A stretch of DNA of 64,000 bases from Bemisia tabaci. Its lineage: Eukaryota; Arthropoda; Insecta; Hemiptera; Aleyrodidae. The stretch is from the NCBI RefSeq assembly GCF_918797505.1, contig NC_092800.1, positions 2,542,001 through 2,606,000 on the forward strand, given 5' to 3'. The notes beneath the pieces were generated by a model. It had not been told where the DNA came from. It saw only the letters and a list, made by a program, of their open reading frames with translations, and ran no database searches. A program made the translations under genes and the position numbers. Position 1 is the first letter of the stretch. The number at the start of each line of letters is the position of its first letter. Below, one piece after another: positions 1 through 12,400 of the stretch.

Positions 1-2213
1 ACTTAAATGCTTGAAAATGACATCAACTGTTCCATTCCTATTCAGATTGATATCTAAAGGTCTAATTACGACCGCTAGTGAAAATTTAACTGAAGCAGGG
101 TGTGGGTCCATGGAGAGGCTTCAGACAGTCAAAATAAACAGTTACTAGTCCTTCAAAGAAAGATGCTGTACTTACATTCAAAAGTTGTGTACTTCCTCAC
201 GGGTCACGATAACGAAAAGTACGAAAACACAGAAACACACACAGAATTCACGGGCTTCAGCACCAAATTGTATGCAAGCGCGGGCGCGAAAGGAATAGCA
301 AATAGCGGCAATCTTCAAGTTGGAGAGGTTAGACACGAGGACGCGCGAAATACGAATCGAACTTTTTGGAATTGAATATCCAACCGTCCGCTAGGCACGC
401 TGATCATCGGATCTCAATTTCTCAAATGCCATCAATATACATATCGTAATCTTAATCTACATTGACATTTAATACAAATACAGGCGGAACCACAGTAGAA
501 ATTATCCTATGAATATTCATTGAATAATCTAAAACGCCGTTTTTTTCGGATATTCCTAGGATATCCCAAGGATAACCTGAAAAAGTCAGGATATTCATAG
601 GATATTCGGAGGATAATCAAAGTTGTGGGACATTGGTAGGATATTCATGGGATTTCTACTGCTTGCTGGGTGTTGCTTGTTCCTCATTTTCACGCCAAAG
701 AGCGCACTGTGCGGTCAATGACATTTGTGCATGCCGGGTTGCATACCCACCTAAAGCATATAGTTTTGCCGGAGTACATAAAAATGGACACTCTGTAGCC
801 GAAAGCTGCCATATTTCATTTCAAGTTTTTGTGTACATCTACGCGCTTTCCCGCAGCGGTCTTTATTTATATTTTACCAAAGAAACCCGAAGTGTGACTA
901 TCCAGTTGCTTCAGAAAGCGGAGTCGAAAATTAGTTACTCAAGTACAATTTGCAGTCTTACACAAGTGTTTGTAGGAGTTGTTCTACTCAATTATTCACC
1001 TATCCTTTTGGCCTTTCAAGATCCCTGCAGACTCTTTTCTGGCGGATTTGATAATGAGCTTCGAAAAAGTAAACAACAATCTGTTTCTTGTCTCCCACTT
1101 TCGTTTATTCTTAACACGGAACAACTATTGTTGCTGATGCCCATGGATATTTAAAGGTAAACACCTCAGGTTTTTCCTTCCCTCTCTGCGTTTGCTCCAA
1201 CGCATCCTCAATACAGGTTCTGTTGCTTATCATTGTTCTGAGATGTAGATGATAAAGTCGGTGATTATTTTATTCAGCCATGAGTATACCTGTCTCATGT
1301 CCAGCTGGCTTTCCATTAACTGGAAGCACTACCTTCATGTCTATGAATTAAGTTCAAACTTAGGAGGAGGTACATACCTCCGTATCCTCGTATCTTTTCA
1401 TGTCTGCATTCAACTGTGTTTTACTTTGTTAGTCTTCTTTTTGGACTTATCACATTTCACTAGTTATTCAATAGTTGAAGTTACCATTTTACTTGCCTTT
1501 CTGTACACTGCGGCGTATCAAAGCCATGAATACAAATTTGCACAGCAGAGGCTCAGCTGCGTTTGACTAGCTGCATTTCTTGTTGGAAAGAACAATGAAA
1601 TCAGTTTCAAATACTAACATCACAGGATTCCAAAATGATGTTTGAATATTAGCAGCTACAAGTATCACAACTCTCTTGACAAGTATTTGTTTAAACGATC
1701 GCTCTCTTTTATAGAACACTCAGCACGAAGTCTCAAGTTTCCACCGTACTAAGCTACACTGTCAAAATCTACCCTGTGCATTCGCATTACTTATCTCTGA
1801 ATCAAAACTTCCCTGCAAAATGCCATCTTTGTTTTCTCATATCTCATTATTCATGTCTGTGAAGAGTTCACGTTTCTCTGATGTACAATTCTGTAATGGC
1901 CCCTGCTATAACCACAAGCGGAGATTGTACGCTGGATTCTCCAATCTATTCATGTAGAGACCCTTTTTGGATTTGAATTTAAGTGTTGCTCCTTCTTTTC
2001 CAAAACTGTCCAACTTGTGCACTCATTGAGCAGCTGAGGGACAAGGTGCATCGCTAAACTCTCTGTGAGCTTGGTGGAGAGTTGTCAAGCGGAGAGCTCG
2101 GAGGATTATCCGACGATTTCCCGCCACTCACTCTTCAGTCGCATCAAAATTTATAGAATTCCTCTTTGTTTATTAACCTTTTATTTTAAAAAGTTACGTT
2201 GATGAAATTCTCC
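1..2213. other. Upstream non-coding region of the ATRX gene
   Basis: I recognise no conserved protein here on either strand. Around 280-400 there is a CpG-richer patch, which may be the promoter or untranslated first exon of the downstream gene, but I see no decisive core-promoter motif. From about 500 to 650 the sequence repeats GGATATTC-like words (see findings). Open frames at 633-1154 and 1249-1566 have no recognisable domain and begin at doubtful starts. Confidence 0.4.
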
Positions 2214-2474
2214 ATATCGACGGTGAAAGTCGGCAATCACATAACTCGGTTTGCGACGTCGCAGACTTCCTGTCATACTTTATTTTTTAAATGGAAAACT
2301 ACTCAACTGCAATTCTTTAAAACCGTCCTGATTTTTCTTCTCAATGCAAAGAAAATTCTGCAAAAACTTCAAGAAATAATATCAATTTGTTTTCCTTTAA
2401 AAAAATGACGTAGAGGCGGAGATTTTCAGACACCGCAAACGAGTTATGTGATTGCCGACTTTCACCGTCGATAT
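2214..2474. mobile_element. MITE, family A (ATATCGACGGTGAAA ends)
   Basis: The two ends are inverted copies. The left end begins ATATCGACGGTGAAAGTCGG and the right end closes with the reverse complement, CCGACTTTCACCGTCGATAT. The complementarity runs about 40 bp inward, through the CATAACTCGTTTGCG-type block. The length is about 261 bp with no coding capacity. Related copies lie at 3496-3753, 23676-23947, 26285-26520, 38255-38514, 48380-48571 and 62633-62893. Confidence 0.85.
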
Positions 2475-2654
2475 TTCTTCATACCTATTGAAACCTTGAT
2501 GAAAATAAACGAACAGGAGGAACAGAACCTGATGATACTGCCTGAGAAAAAAGGTGCCAAGTGAGAAAGAAGCAAAGTTAACCTCACCTCTATGTTTCTC
2601 TCTTAACTACTCTTCAGCTCTGAAGATACAAGAAAATATATCCAGGCACAAACG

Positions 2655-2911
2655 AGGCACTGGATGCGAAAAGGCCACTTCTCTGTTGCAGTTTTTCAGA
2701 GACTCCTCTAATATTTCATTCATTGCAAGGAAAGTGAATGCATCCATTTCACTAAAAATTTTACTGAAAATGCCTCATGATTCTAAAATTATTTATGGAA
2801 AGAATTCTGGAAAAATTACCCATTAAATTCTTCAAGGGATTTATTAGCAACAGAGATTCTAAAAAAAAAACCCCAATCGAGAAGTGCCCTTTTCGCATCC
2901 AGTGCCTCGAA
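2655..2911. mobile_element. Foldback MITE upstream of ATRX
   Basis: GAGGCACTGGATGCGAAAAG near the left end is matched by its reverse complement near the right end, CTTTTCGCATCCAGTGCCTC with one difference. Inner blocks (CAGAGACTCC and AGATTCT..TTATTAGCAAC) continue the fold. It is about 257 bp and non-coding. No target duplication could be assigned. Confidence 0.7.
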
Positions 2912-2936
2912 TGGAAGAGAGTGCAACCTGGAAAGT

Positions 2937-3020
2937 GAATACAAGCAGTATTCACTTACAAGCAGTATTTACTTACAAGTAGTATTCGCTTACAAGCAGT
3001 ATTCACTTACAAGCAACATT
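2937..3020. repeat. Short tandem repeat, about 17-bp unit
   Basis: A unit reading approximately TTCACTTACAAGCAGTA is repeated about five times with single-base variation (TTTACTT, TTCGCTT, AAGTAGT). It lies about 290 bp upstream of the first recognised exon of ATRX and immediately after the foldback MITE. Confidence 0.85.
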
Positions 3021-3309
3021 ATTTTGAAGATTAAGACTGCCTAGGTTTTCAATATTGAATATTCTTACCTTTTTCCGAATTTGATTTTTTCATATTGTGT
3101 TTAAAGAACATCCAGGAGGCAGAGAAGTGCTGTACAAGTTTTCATGAAAAAAAGAGTCTTGAAGAGAGAGAGAGAGTCTGCCAACAGTGTTCCTTAGGTA
3201 CAGTAATTCAAATGAATATTGGCAGGTGTGTGCTTTTATTTCTAGTGGCCTTATTTGTTGGAATATCTTTCTCCTGTAATTCACTAAATTTTTTTCTGTA
3301 TTTTGCCAG

Positions 3310-3346
3310 GATTTACTTTCACAAAGTGTAGACAAGAAGCTCCATT
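3310..3346 (+). other. ATRX: ATRX 5' UTR segment in the first recognised exon
   Basis: A plausible acceptor (TTTTGCCAG) ends at 3309, which would make 3310-3346 the end of the 5' UTR. An in-frame TAG at 3329-3331 shows that translation cannot extend upstream of the ATG at 3347 within this exon. The real cap site and any upstream non-coding exon are not identified. Confidence 0.45.
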
Positions 3347-3426
3347 ATGCCGAGAGCCAAAGTTGTCTCAGAAAGCGATTCTGAGGGTGAAAAACCTACA
3401 CGAACAACCAGAAGAACAAGACAAAA
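3347..3426 (+). CDS. ATRX: ATRX exon 1
   Basis: Begins at ATG and encodes a short basic/acidic start ([16 protein letters not shown], then Arg/Thr-rich). It ends in phase 2 at donor GTGAGT. The split codon joins to AAT (Asn) with exon 2. Confidence 0.85.
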
Positions 3427-6400
3427 GTGAGTTCCTCATCTCTGCTTCAATTCACATCGACCCTGGGACCATCAAATTTTGCTGCAAATTCGCACTTCAA
3501 TAGTGAAACTCCCAAACCATGTATCTCGGTTTGTGACACCGCAGACTTCCTGTCACGCTTTATTTTTCAAATGAAAAGCTACGCAGCATCAATTCTTAAA
3601 AAGTCCTGTGACTCTTCCTCGCTGTGTGAAGCAAATTCTGAAAAAACTTCAAGGAATAATGTTGATTTGCTCTCCTTTAAAAAACTAAGATCGGAGCAGA
3701 GATTTTTAAACACCGCAAACAAGATACTCTGCTTGGGAGTTTCACTGTTGACTTACTTTCAGCATTGATTTCTATTTGGTAGCAATTAGTCTGGAATTTC
3801 TATTTCACAAGATTAGTGCTTATTTCCTTGCAATAATTTCCTTTTTAATCATTCAAGTAAAGAAGGAGTGTTCATAAAAAGCTATGAAAAATTATTTATT
3901 CAATCATTTCTGCCCTAAAATAATTATCTCTCTCCTGTTCTCTGTTTGAAATTTAAATAGTTACCTAATTTACTTGTTGGAGCTAATAAGGTGGTGACAT
4001 GGTGCAGGGTCCACACCATTTTGCAGGGGGGAAGAAAGCCAAAAAGCTCCACAAATTTGTTCAAGAGAGTCATCAATTCTTGAGCTCTAATGAGTACCAG
4101 TACCAGACTGAGGGAGAGAGTGTTCAGTTCAGGCAGCTTGCGTTGGAATATTAAGTTGAAGTCTTGCCAAGAGTCTATGAAGAGAGATCTATAATGTTTT
4201 GGGTCTTTTTAGACCTCATCAGTAGATCACACTCACCTATGAACCCAACTTAAGTAGCATCTCGCTAATCCATCCCCAAATCCAAGACGGCATCGAAACG
4301 TTGTGAATATGCCGCGAGATATGACACAAAAGTGTAGTCCTCTCGCCATCTACTGTCACTGCTGAACAACTCTCATAACAAAACAAAGAAAAGCTCAGCA
4401 GAACTCCAAAGTTTTTGACTGTAATCGAAAACAATTTCGGAACTTTTTGGCTTTGTTTTCCCTGCGAAATGGTGTTGACCCAGCACCACTTCACAACCTT
4501 GTTATATATAGTTCGAGCCATTTCTTAGCTTGTTAAAGCTTATGTAAGCCACTAATTTTCTTCATACTGCGAAAGTACTAAGTAACTTGTTGAAAAAATG
4601 CACTTATCAATGGAAGAATTTTCATCGAATATTAGACCATGTCTCATGCTCAACCTGAGGAAATAAAACCACTCACACACTTAAGTACCTTCACTTAAAT
4701 ATTATTCTTGTCTATACTCAGAAATTAGTTCCATTTTCAAGGAAAGGAATTATGATAGTAGTAACATCAATTGTATCAGTACAATTGGACTGCATTTAGC
4801 AGAAAGGAACCAAGCCACATCAGCTATTGCCAAATTTAACCGAGCAGTTTAATTTTTTATAAGAGAAAGCTCCTGCAAATTTCTTTGAAAATTTTAAGGA
4901 ATTTGCTTTGCACTATGCAGAAAATCCACTGAAATTTGCACTGAAAGCCGCACAATCGTTTTTATGTCAAAAATAAATCGCCCAATTGAATTTGGCAATA
5001 ACTGATGTGACTTGGTTCCTTTCTGCTAAATGCGGTCCAATTATTGAACGCATCCCAAGGTTTTCTTTTTCTCACCCAGGTTTTTCTCTCAGTCACTGAT
5101 TTTTTTTTTTTCAATTTTTTTTCTACTCTCTGAGGAATTTTTAAGATTTCTCACCTTGTTTTGCGAAATGTATTTTTTGATAGTTTCCCAATGTAATAGC
5201 TAACCCTCTCATCAGTTCAACGAACCTGAGTCTTCAGCTTACTCTGCTTAAAAATCTATACATCATACCCGCTGTATTTTTTGTAGTAAAATTGATCATT
5301 GCTAATATGTATTTCTCTGAATTCCAGTAGGAAAAGTTCGGCAAGTGATGGAGAGAAAGCTACTAGTGGATCAAACATCAACGATACCGACACCTCTGTG
5401 GCCAAAAACAAGAAGAAAGCTAAGGAAAAGCTAAAACAAGATGAACCAGAATCTGGAAAACTCAGTAGCCTAGATAACAATTCCACTCCGCCCAAGAAGA
5501 AAAAGTCAGCCAAGAATGAAGAGGCTGAAGACGGAGCATCCAGCGATTCAGAAAGCGATATCGTAGAAGCCAAGAAGGAAAAGAAAACTGCCAAGAAAAA
5601 GTCTGGCAAATCCAAGATAGCTTCAAGCGAATCCAACGACTCAGAAAGTGATGTTTCAGAGGTTAAAAATAAGAAGGGAAAATCGAAGAAAAGTAAAAAA
5701 TCAGCAGATGATGAAGAGGCTAGCGATGACAATGATGTCAAGGTTGTCGAAAACGGAAAGAAAAAAGCTAACAAAAGAGGGAAGAAGACATCCTCGGATG
5801 ATGATGATGTGATAGATCCGGACGAGTCTGGTGGTTCGGAGAGCGACGTCGCTCCGAAGAAAGGCAAGAAAAACGTCAAAAAGAGACCAAAGCGGAAACT
5901 TATCTCGGATTCAGAATCAGAAGTTTCTGAAGGCTCTGCTAGTCCTATCGTCATATCTGATTCAGAAAGCAGCCCAGAAAAACCCAAGTACGTCATTGAA
6001 ATATTTTCTAATTGTCATCCATAAGGAAAAGAATTTTAGTGCAGATAAACTGACCATTAAGTAATCGGCAGTATTAATTTTAAGGGGGGGGAGGGGGAGG
6101 GCACCTTGGACAGTTTAGAATATTAGCAGCATTCCAGAGTAACACGAGAATATGTGAAATGATCATGAGTTATCATGGTTTGAAGTTTGCTACTAAAAGC
6201 GTTATTCTGCAGGAAAAACAATTAAATTCTTCATCATACTAATATAACACTGTAATCTCAGGCTGCAATAAAGTAAAAAAAAATCAGTAAGTTTCAAAAT
6301 AATTACAGACAAATTTTTAACTGGGAAAAAGCAAAAATATGAGTCTTAGTTCTTTAGTAACACCGAATTGATGACTCATTTTTTCGCTTTTTGGGGGGGG

Positions 6401-9400
6401 GGGGGGGCTGAAAATGATACCTTTTGTAATTATTTCGAAATGTCAAATTTTTTTGTTTTTTTTTGTGTATATTTTTGTTTTTTTTTATGTATATTTTTGT
6501 ATTTTATTGCAGCCTTCTCCCAAAGTGAGTCGTTTATGAATTTTTGCTAATTAAGTTGTTTTTCATGATACTGTTGTTTCAGGTTCCAAATTAGGAGATC
6601 GTGATGTCCTTTTAGGCCAATTTATTAGTGCAGTTAGGAATGTAACTCCTTGAAAATTCCTATTTTTGACAATAGGGAGGGTTTTTGTGGACTTTTTTAA
6701 TGGTTATTTTAAAGACTTATTGATTAAATGCTTCTTGTGTAAAATATAACTTTTTGGGGTATTACGGTCCCTCTGCCTGTGGACAGTCACCACTTCTCTT
6801 CATCTCTTAAAGTGAATCAAGCGTCTACTCACTCTCATAATTATAATGGAACTTTCCTGCGTCATTGTACAACATGTGCACGGCCCGTTGTATTACAACT
6901 CCCTGTTACCTGCAAATATTCCCTCTTTCCTTAATAATTAATTAATTTCTTCTAAACTTTCCTTTCCCCTTTTCTTTTTGTCAGCCACATTCTATCACTT
7001 TTTATTTACTTAAAAGTTGCCTAACTTTGCTGTTAAGAGGGGAAAACCAGCATGTTTTTAATGTCCTTATTGGTTGTCCTTTCTTGTGACCAATTATTTT
7101 AATGTGAATTAGTACTTATTACACATATTTGGTACAGCAGAAGTCGATATGTAGAAAACTTTTTGTAAACTTGGAGCAAAAGGCACACTGGCACAATTGT
7201 TTTACAGCAGGACGTGTATTCCGCATTGACATCTTAAGTGACATCCTCAGCCGCCAATGAAGGTCTCACAAGATTTGTCAGTATTGTAACTTTGTTCTTT
7301 TGTTCAGTGTTGTCAAATTTTCTGAAAAAAATTAACCCAAGAAACTTTCCTAGCAGAAAAAGTGGGAAAAGTTTTTAGGCATGCCCGAAGGTGAAGCCCA
7401 TGTCTTTTTGGCTGTTCAGTCCAAAAATTACATCAGTTTTCTCCAGTATTTATTAATCTCTAGGAATGGCATTTTCCCAAGAAAATTCCTTTTCTCTGAG
7501 AAAATTTTAATTTCCTGGAAAATCCTGACCTAATCAGCTGAAATTGATTGCATTATCTCCTGGGATTAGCGTTGAAAATTCATTGAGAGCGGTGCAATCT
7601 TTTCTTCATCACAGAAAAAAAAATGGTTGAGCATCTGTGTTCATCTTAGAAGATGCCATTGCCCAGAAGGTTTTAGAATTTATTTCAGTGTACGAGTAAG
7701 TAAGTAGCTTTATAAAATGTTTCATTTTTTGTTCATGAAAATTTTATTTACATTTTTTCATTGTGTCTGTTCAGGAGGAAAAGGAAACGTGTTCGGGCAG
7801 TAGCAACCTCTGATTCTCAGTCGGATGGTTCGGGATCTGATTCAAAATCTGTAAGAACTCTTCAAATATTTTTTTTTTTTTCATTGTTGTATGTGCTCAG
7901 AAGTGATTCCCTCAGTTTTTAATGTTAGTGGAAGGAAGAAAAAAGAAAAGAAAAAAATACTGAACTCACCCAGACTCTTTTTTTTGAAGGCAATGGGAGT
8001 GAGTTCTAAAGAAGAGGGGTTTTTTTAATAACAGTACTAAAATTTAATGTAACTTTTAAAACTAATATCTGGCCAGGAACTGGAAGAGAATTCCAGAAAA
8101 TTAACAAATATACTAAATTGAGCTAAAAATTTTCAGTGAATGGAAAATGTCGTAGTGGACGTTTTTCAGTTCCTAAAAAGAGCGATGCAACCATAAACAT
8201 GAATTTTTTTGGTTTTTCAATAGCTCAGTAATGATGATATCAAACCTTGGAGGTGACATTTTTCCAAACAAATGGAACTTATCCTATGCTTGCATAAAGA
8301 AAATAAAATTTTTGAATAAGATATGCGTCATCGTAAAAATCTCTGCAATAAAATAGAATTTTCATTTATTTCTGAGTGGAGCATTTTTAAAAACAAACCA
8401 TTCAATTTTGGTCAGGTTGGACATCTTTCAACGCTTTTTGTTTCCAAATTTTTGTCAAGCGCCTTGTTCACTGTCATTATGTAATAGGTAAATTTTAGGT
8501 TTTCCAGCACAAAAGTTCATTTTTCCTGAGACAGTAACAAGCTCAATCTGGTTCTGGTATCTTTGAAAATAATGTGTCATTTTTTTTTCCACCTCAGTTC
8601 TATCTCTTAAAACTCAAGTTATTTACCGAGAAGTTGTTTTAAAAACCTCTCACCGTTAGCACCTGCCTCTATTTATAGTTAAATACTCTGTTTTCACTCA
8701 TTCCTTGGTCCTTTTTTCCCCCTGATGGATGTATGTAAACGTAAACTATTCTTTTGGAGAATTTTGAAGAGTTCAAAAATATGATATCTTAGAGATTCAA
8801 AATAGCCGTGGGCTTAAATCTACCAAATCGACTTAGGATTAATACTGTCTATTTGCAAACTAACGATTCTACAGGACAAAGATAAAACCTCGCAATTTTT
8901 GTATTTATTAGGTTAGGTTTGCAATTTTTTTTTTCAATTAACAGCGTCATCACAGCTCTTCTATGTCGAATTGGAAAAACTTAAAACATCAGCTTGCGTA
9001 TATTATACTGTGGAATGTGGCAAACTTGCTAACTCATTTTTGCCAAAATTTGCATTTACTTGGTGCCATTCCTCAGCCATTAGAATGTGCAATCAAATTT
9101 CAAATTTTGAAAAAATACTGCAACCATTCTTAGTAAAAGAAAAAATGATTCTACTTAGTAATTTTAATGTCTTTATATTTATTCTTTTTACAGCCGAAGA
9201 AAGGTAGAAAGAACATTAAAAAATTGAAGAAGCTCTCTGAAACAACAAAAGCTGTTAACCAAGCGGAAGCTGAAAGAATAAAGAGAATTTCTGAACGTCA
9301 AAAGATCGTAAGTACCAATCTTTTTTGCAGCCTACACGCATTCCCTGACAAGCCTTATGCTGAATTTCAAATCCGAATTCTCTGAGAAGTTGATCATTTT

Positions 9401-12400
9401 GAGGGGAAGTTTATTTCAGAGGTGCAAAACTTGTATGACTGAACGACAAATCTGATCGCTGTCAGGCGCCATAGAAATGCAAAGGCCACTGAAAAAGAAT
9501 TTTTGAAATGTTGAGGCATCTGAAAAGAGAAAAAATGTAGAGGCAGTGCTCTTTTGTGAATGAAACCATGAAAAGTGTTTTCTCTCCGAAGGAAACTGCT
9601 GGAACTTTGAACTGTGCGTTTCATGCCAAGAAAATAGTGAAGCACACAGTCTTAGGTAGGCAGCAATGTGAAGGATGCCTCACAAAATGTAAGGCAAAAC
9701 ACCTTCCACACTCCTGGTTTATTTCTTCTCTTAGAAACGAAAGACTGTTTCATTATGGAAGGTGAAAAATATAAAAATCAATTCTCCTAAGACGGAATTT
9801 TTCTTGTCTCAAGACGGTGCAATTTTTGAAACTGAACTCACTGATCAAAGCAGAGTCTTCACTACTGTCACGCTCTCTAAAATTTTTTTTGTTTTCCAAC
9901 AGTACAATTCCGTCTTCAATGCGAGCTGTTTTGGGGAAAAGAAGACTCTAGATAGTTTGGTGCTAGATTTCGATCCAAAATCAAAGAAAGCGCTAGTTGC
10001 TGTCGAAGATGCATTAGTGAAGAAACTGAAGCCCCATCAGGTAACAAGAATTCTTTTGGTTTCCTGTCTTCATTTCTCTCTCTTCTCCCCCCCCCCCCTT
10101 TTTTTTCCAAGAACTGGGTAACTGAAGTAGTGTTTGCTCAAAAATTTGCCAACTCTGTTCCTGAAAACTGTAAGACAGATGATAATCATACCAAGCTATT
10201 TTCCAGCAAAAGATGGGCAATTTTAAGTATCATTATCGTAAAAAGTCACATGAGCTCCAAAATACTACTTATGATTTATTTGGGGACAAATTAGAATATG
10301 AGTTTTTAATTTCATTGAAGTCTCATGCGGAGCGCAAAGAAGGAATCTTCTATTGACATAATTTATTTTCAACCTCCAAAAGGCTTTTTCCAGATGTGCA
10401 AAATTTTACTCCAGTTAAATCCTGTAGGTTTCCCCTCCTGAAAATGTTTAATACGAAACCCAAGAAGTGCTCGATATACCAGTGCCTCACATAGATTGTA
10501 TTGTGTACCATATGATTTACAAATTCTTGCAAAGAGATTGAATTTAAATCTGCCTCACTCTAAATGTCTCCTTCTTTTACTCTCGAGGCTTTATGACCCA
10601 GTCTGCAATATGAAATGCTACTTTGTTGTCAATAACTCCGAACAAAGCAAAATTCTCTTAATTTTTAAGGCATTAACTTTTTGTGGCTTCACAAAATTTT
10701 TTCTTGAAAATTTGCTAATGAATCAATTTCTATTTTTCAGGGCAAAGGAATAAAATTTATGTGGGACTCATGTTTCGAATCGTTAGATGTGGCGAAGAAA
10801 CAAGAAGGATCTGGTTGTATTTTAGCGCATTGTATGGGTCTCGGAAAAACTTTACAGGTAACTTCTTAAATTCATAACTGTAAGTAGTGTTAAGTGCAGC
10901 GGAATTGATCAGCTCATTATCAGTTGCTTGTACTTCCAAGAATATTTTATATTCTAGGACAGGGAGCCTCTTGACTAGCCGATTGCAAAAAAGAAAAGTC
11001 TGCAGGAAGGGGTTTTTCAAATGAGAATTCTGCTTCATTTAAGAGTAAAAATCACTGGATATCTGTTAAATTGCAGACAATTTTCCAAAACAAGCTCACA
11101 AGATATTTTGTTTTTTGATGTTTTGAAAATTTCAAAGAGAAAGCAAACAGTTTGAAAATCCTCCTAATTCTTTGCTTTATTCATGTCTAATAATGTAGTT
11201 ACGCTCTGCTTTGTAAAAATGACTTTTCTCCTGTCTCAGCACTTCTTTAACATTCATTTTAACACCAATTAAAATCACCCAACATTTTTTTTCCAGGTCA
11301 TAGCTCTTACTTACACATTATTGACGCAAGCTTCAGAACACGTAAAAAGTGTATTGGTTCTGTGTCCCCTCTCAACAGTTCTAAACTGGTATAGTGAATT
11401 CGAAAAATGGTTGGAAGGTGTGGATCAATCCATCGAGGTTTACCATCTCACTGAGTAAGTGGTTTTTTGGTTTTTTTTTTGGATGCGCTGGTTGCCCTAT
11501 CTGTTACGGTCAATATTAGGGGGCCGGCCAATGCTGTCACTGACCGGCCAATGATAGCATCGGTCGAAATCGAGGGCCAATTATGTCATTGGCCAAAAAG
11601 CCCGGTCACTGTTAACATTTTCACCGCGAGGTGAACAATGGCCGGCCGATGATGAGAGTGGCCAATGATTGACAGCCATTGTTCGTTCACATTATAAAAC
11701 ACTGTAAAACTGAAAACATACCACATGAGAGGAAACAAATGAGTTAACCCATTCCCTTAATATGACGAGCCTGACTCGTCATGGCCGCGCCGGGACAAAC
11801 GTGAAATGACGAGTCCCACTCGTCATGCAACTTGGCTACGCGTATTGCCGTGTTTTGATGTTTTCACGATAGATAGCGCCACGTAAATCGACAGATGTTG
11901 TAACTAGAAGCAGTATGACCAACCTGTATTGGTTTTGTACGGTAATTTCCCCGAATATAGGGAATTTTGTTAGTTTGAAAATGTGGAAGATTGGAATAAC
12001 CTCGAAACTTGCTCTCTGTTTATTCTTTATTTTCTTGTTATCAATGAATCACAACAACGAGATGTAAGCTTATTTTCGCTCTTTTTTCTTATTTTGGTGC
12101 TAATTGGTGCTTAGATCTTATTTGAGCATATGTTTCAAGAGTTTTTGTGCTGCTGGTTTGCATGTTTTCTTGCCTGGTTGCAATAAATAAGATTTTTCTC
12201 CTAAATTTAACATTTTTTTTTTTTTTTTCTCAGGAAATTCCCCTGACATAAGCTGACTTACTGCAGAAAAAGTGCAACATCCAGGCAAATTTATTCATAT
12301 AAACATCCTTCTAGTTATAACTAACAAGAATTAGGCCAAAAACTTGCTCCTAATTATCAGGAAAAGCAGAAAACTAAGAAGAAACCAAATACAGCTTTTT

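Noticed and set aside
633..1154. 173-codon open frame on +
   Set aside because: Begins at a non-ATG codon, has no recognisable domain, and its codon use is like the surrounding AT-rich DNA.
1249..1566. 105-codon hydrophobic frame on +
   Set aside because: Its hydrophobicity follows from T-rich sequence. There is no homology I recognise and no splice context.
4237..4521. 94-codon minus-strand frame in ATRX intron 1
   Set aside because: No domain recognised, and it lies in an intron without splice or promoter support.
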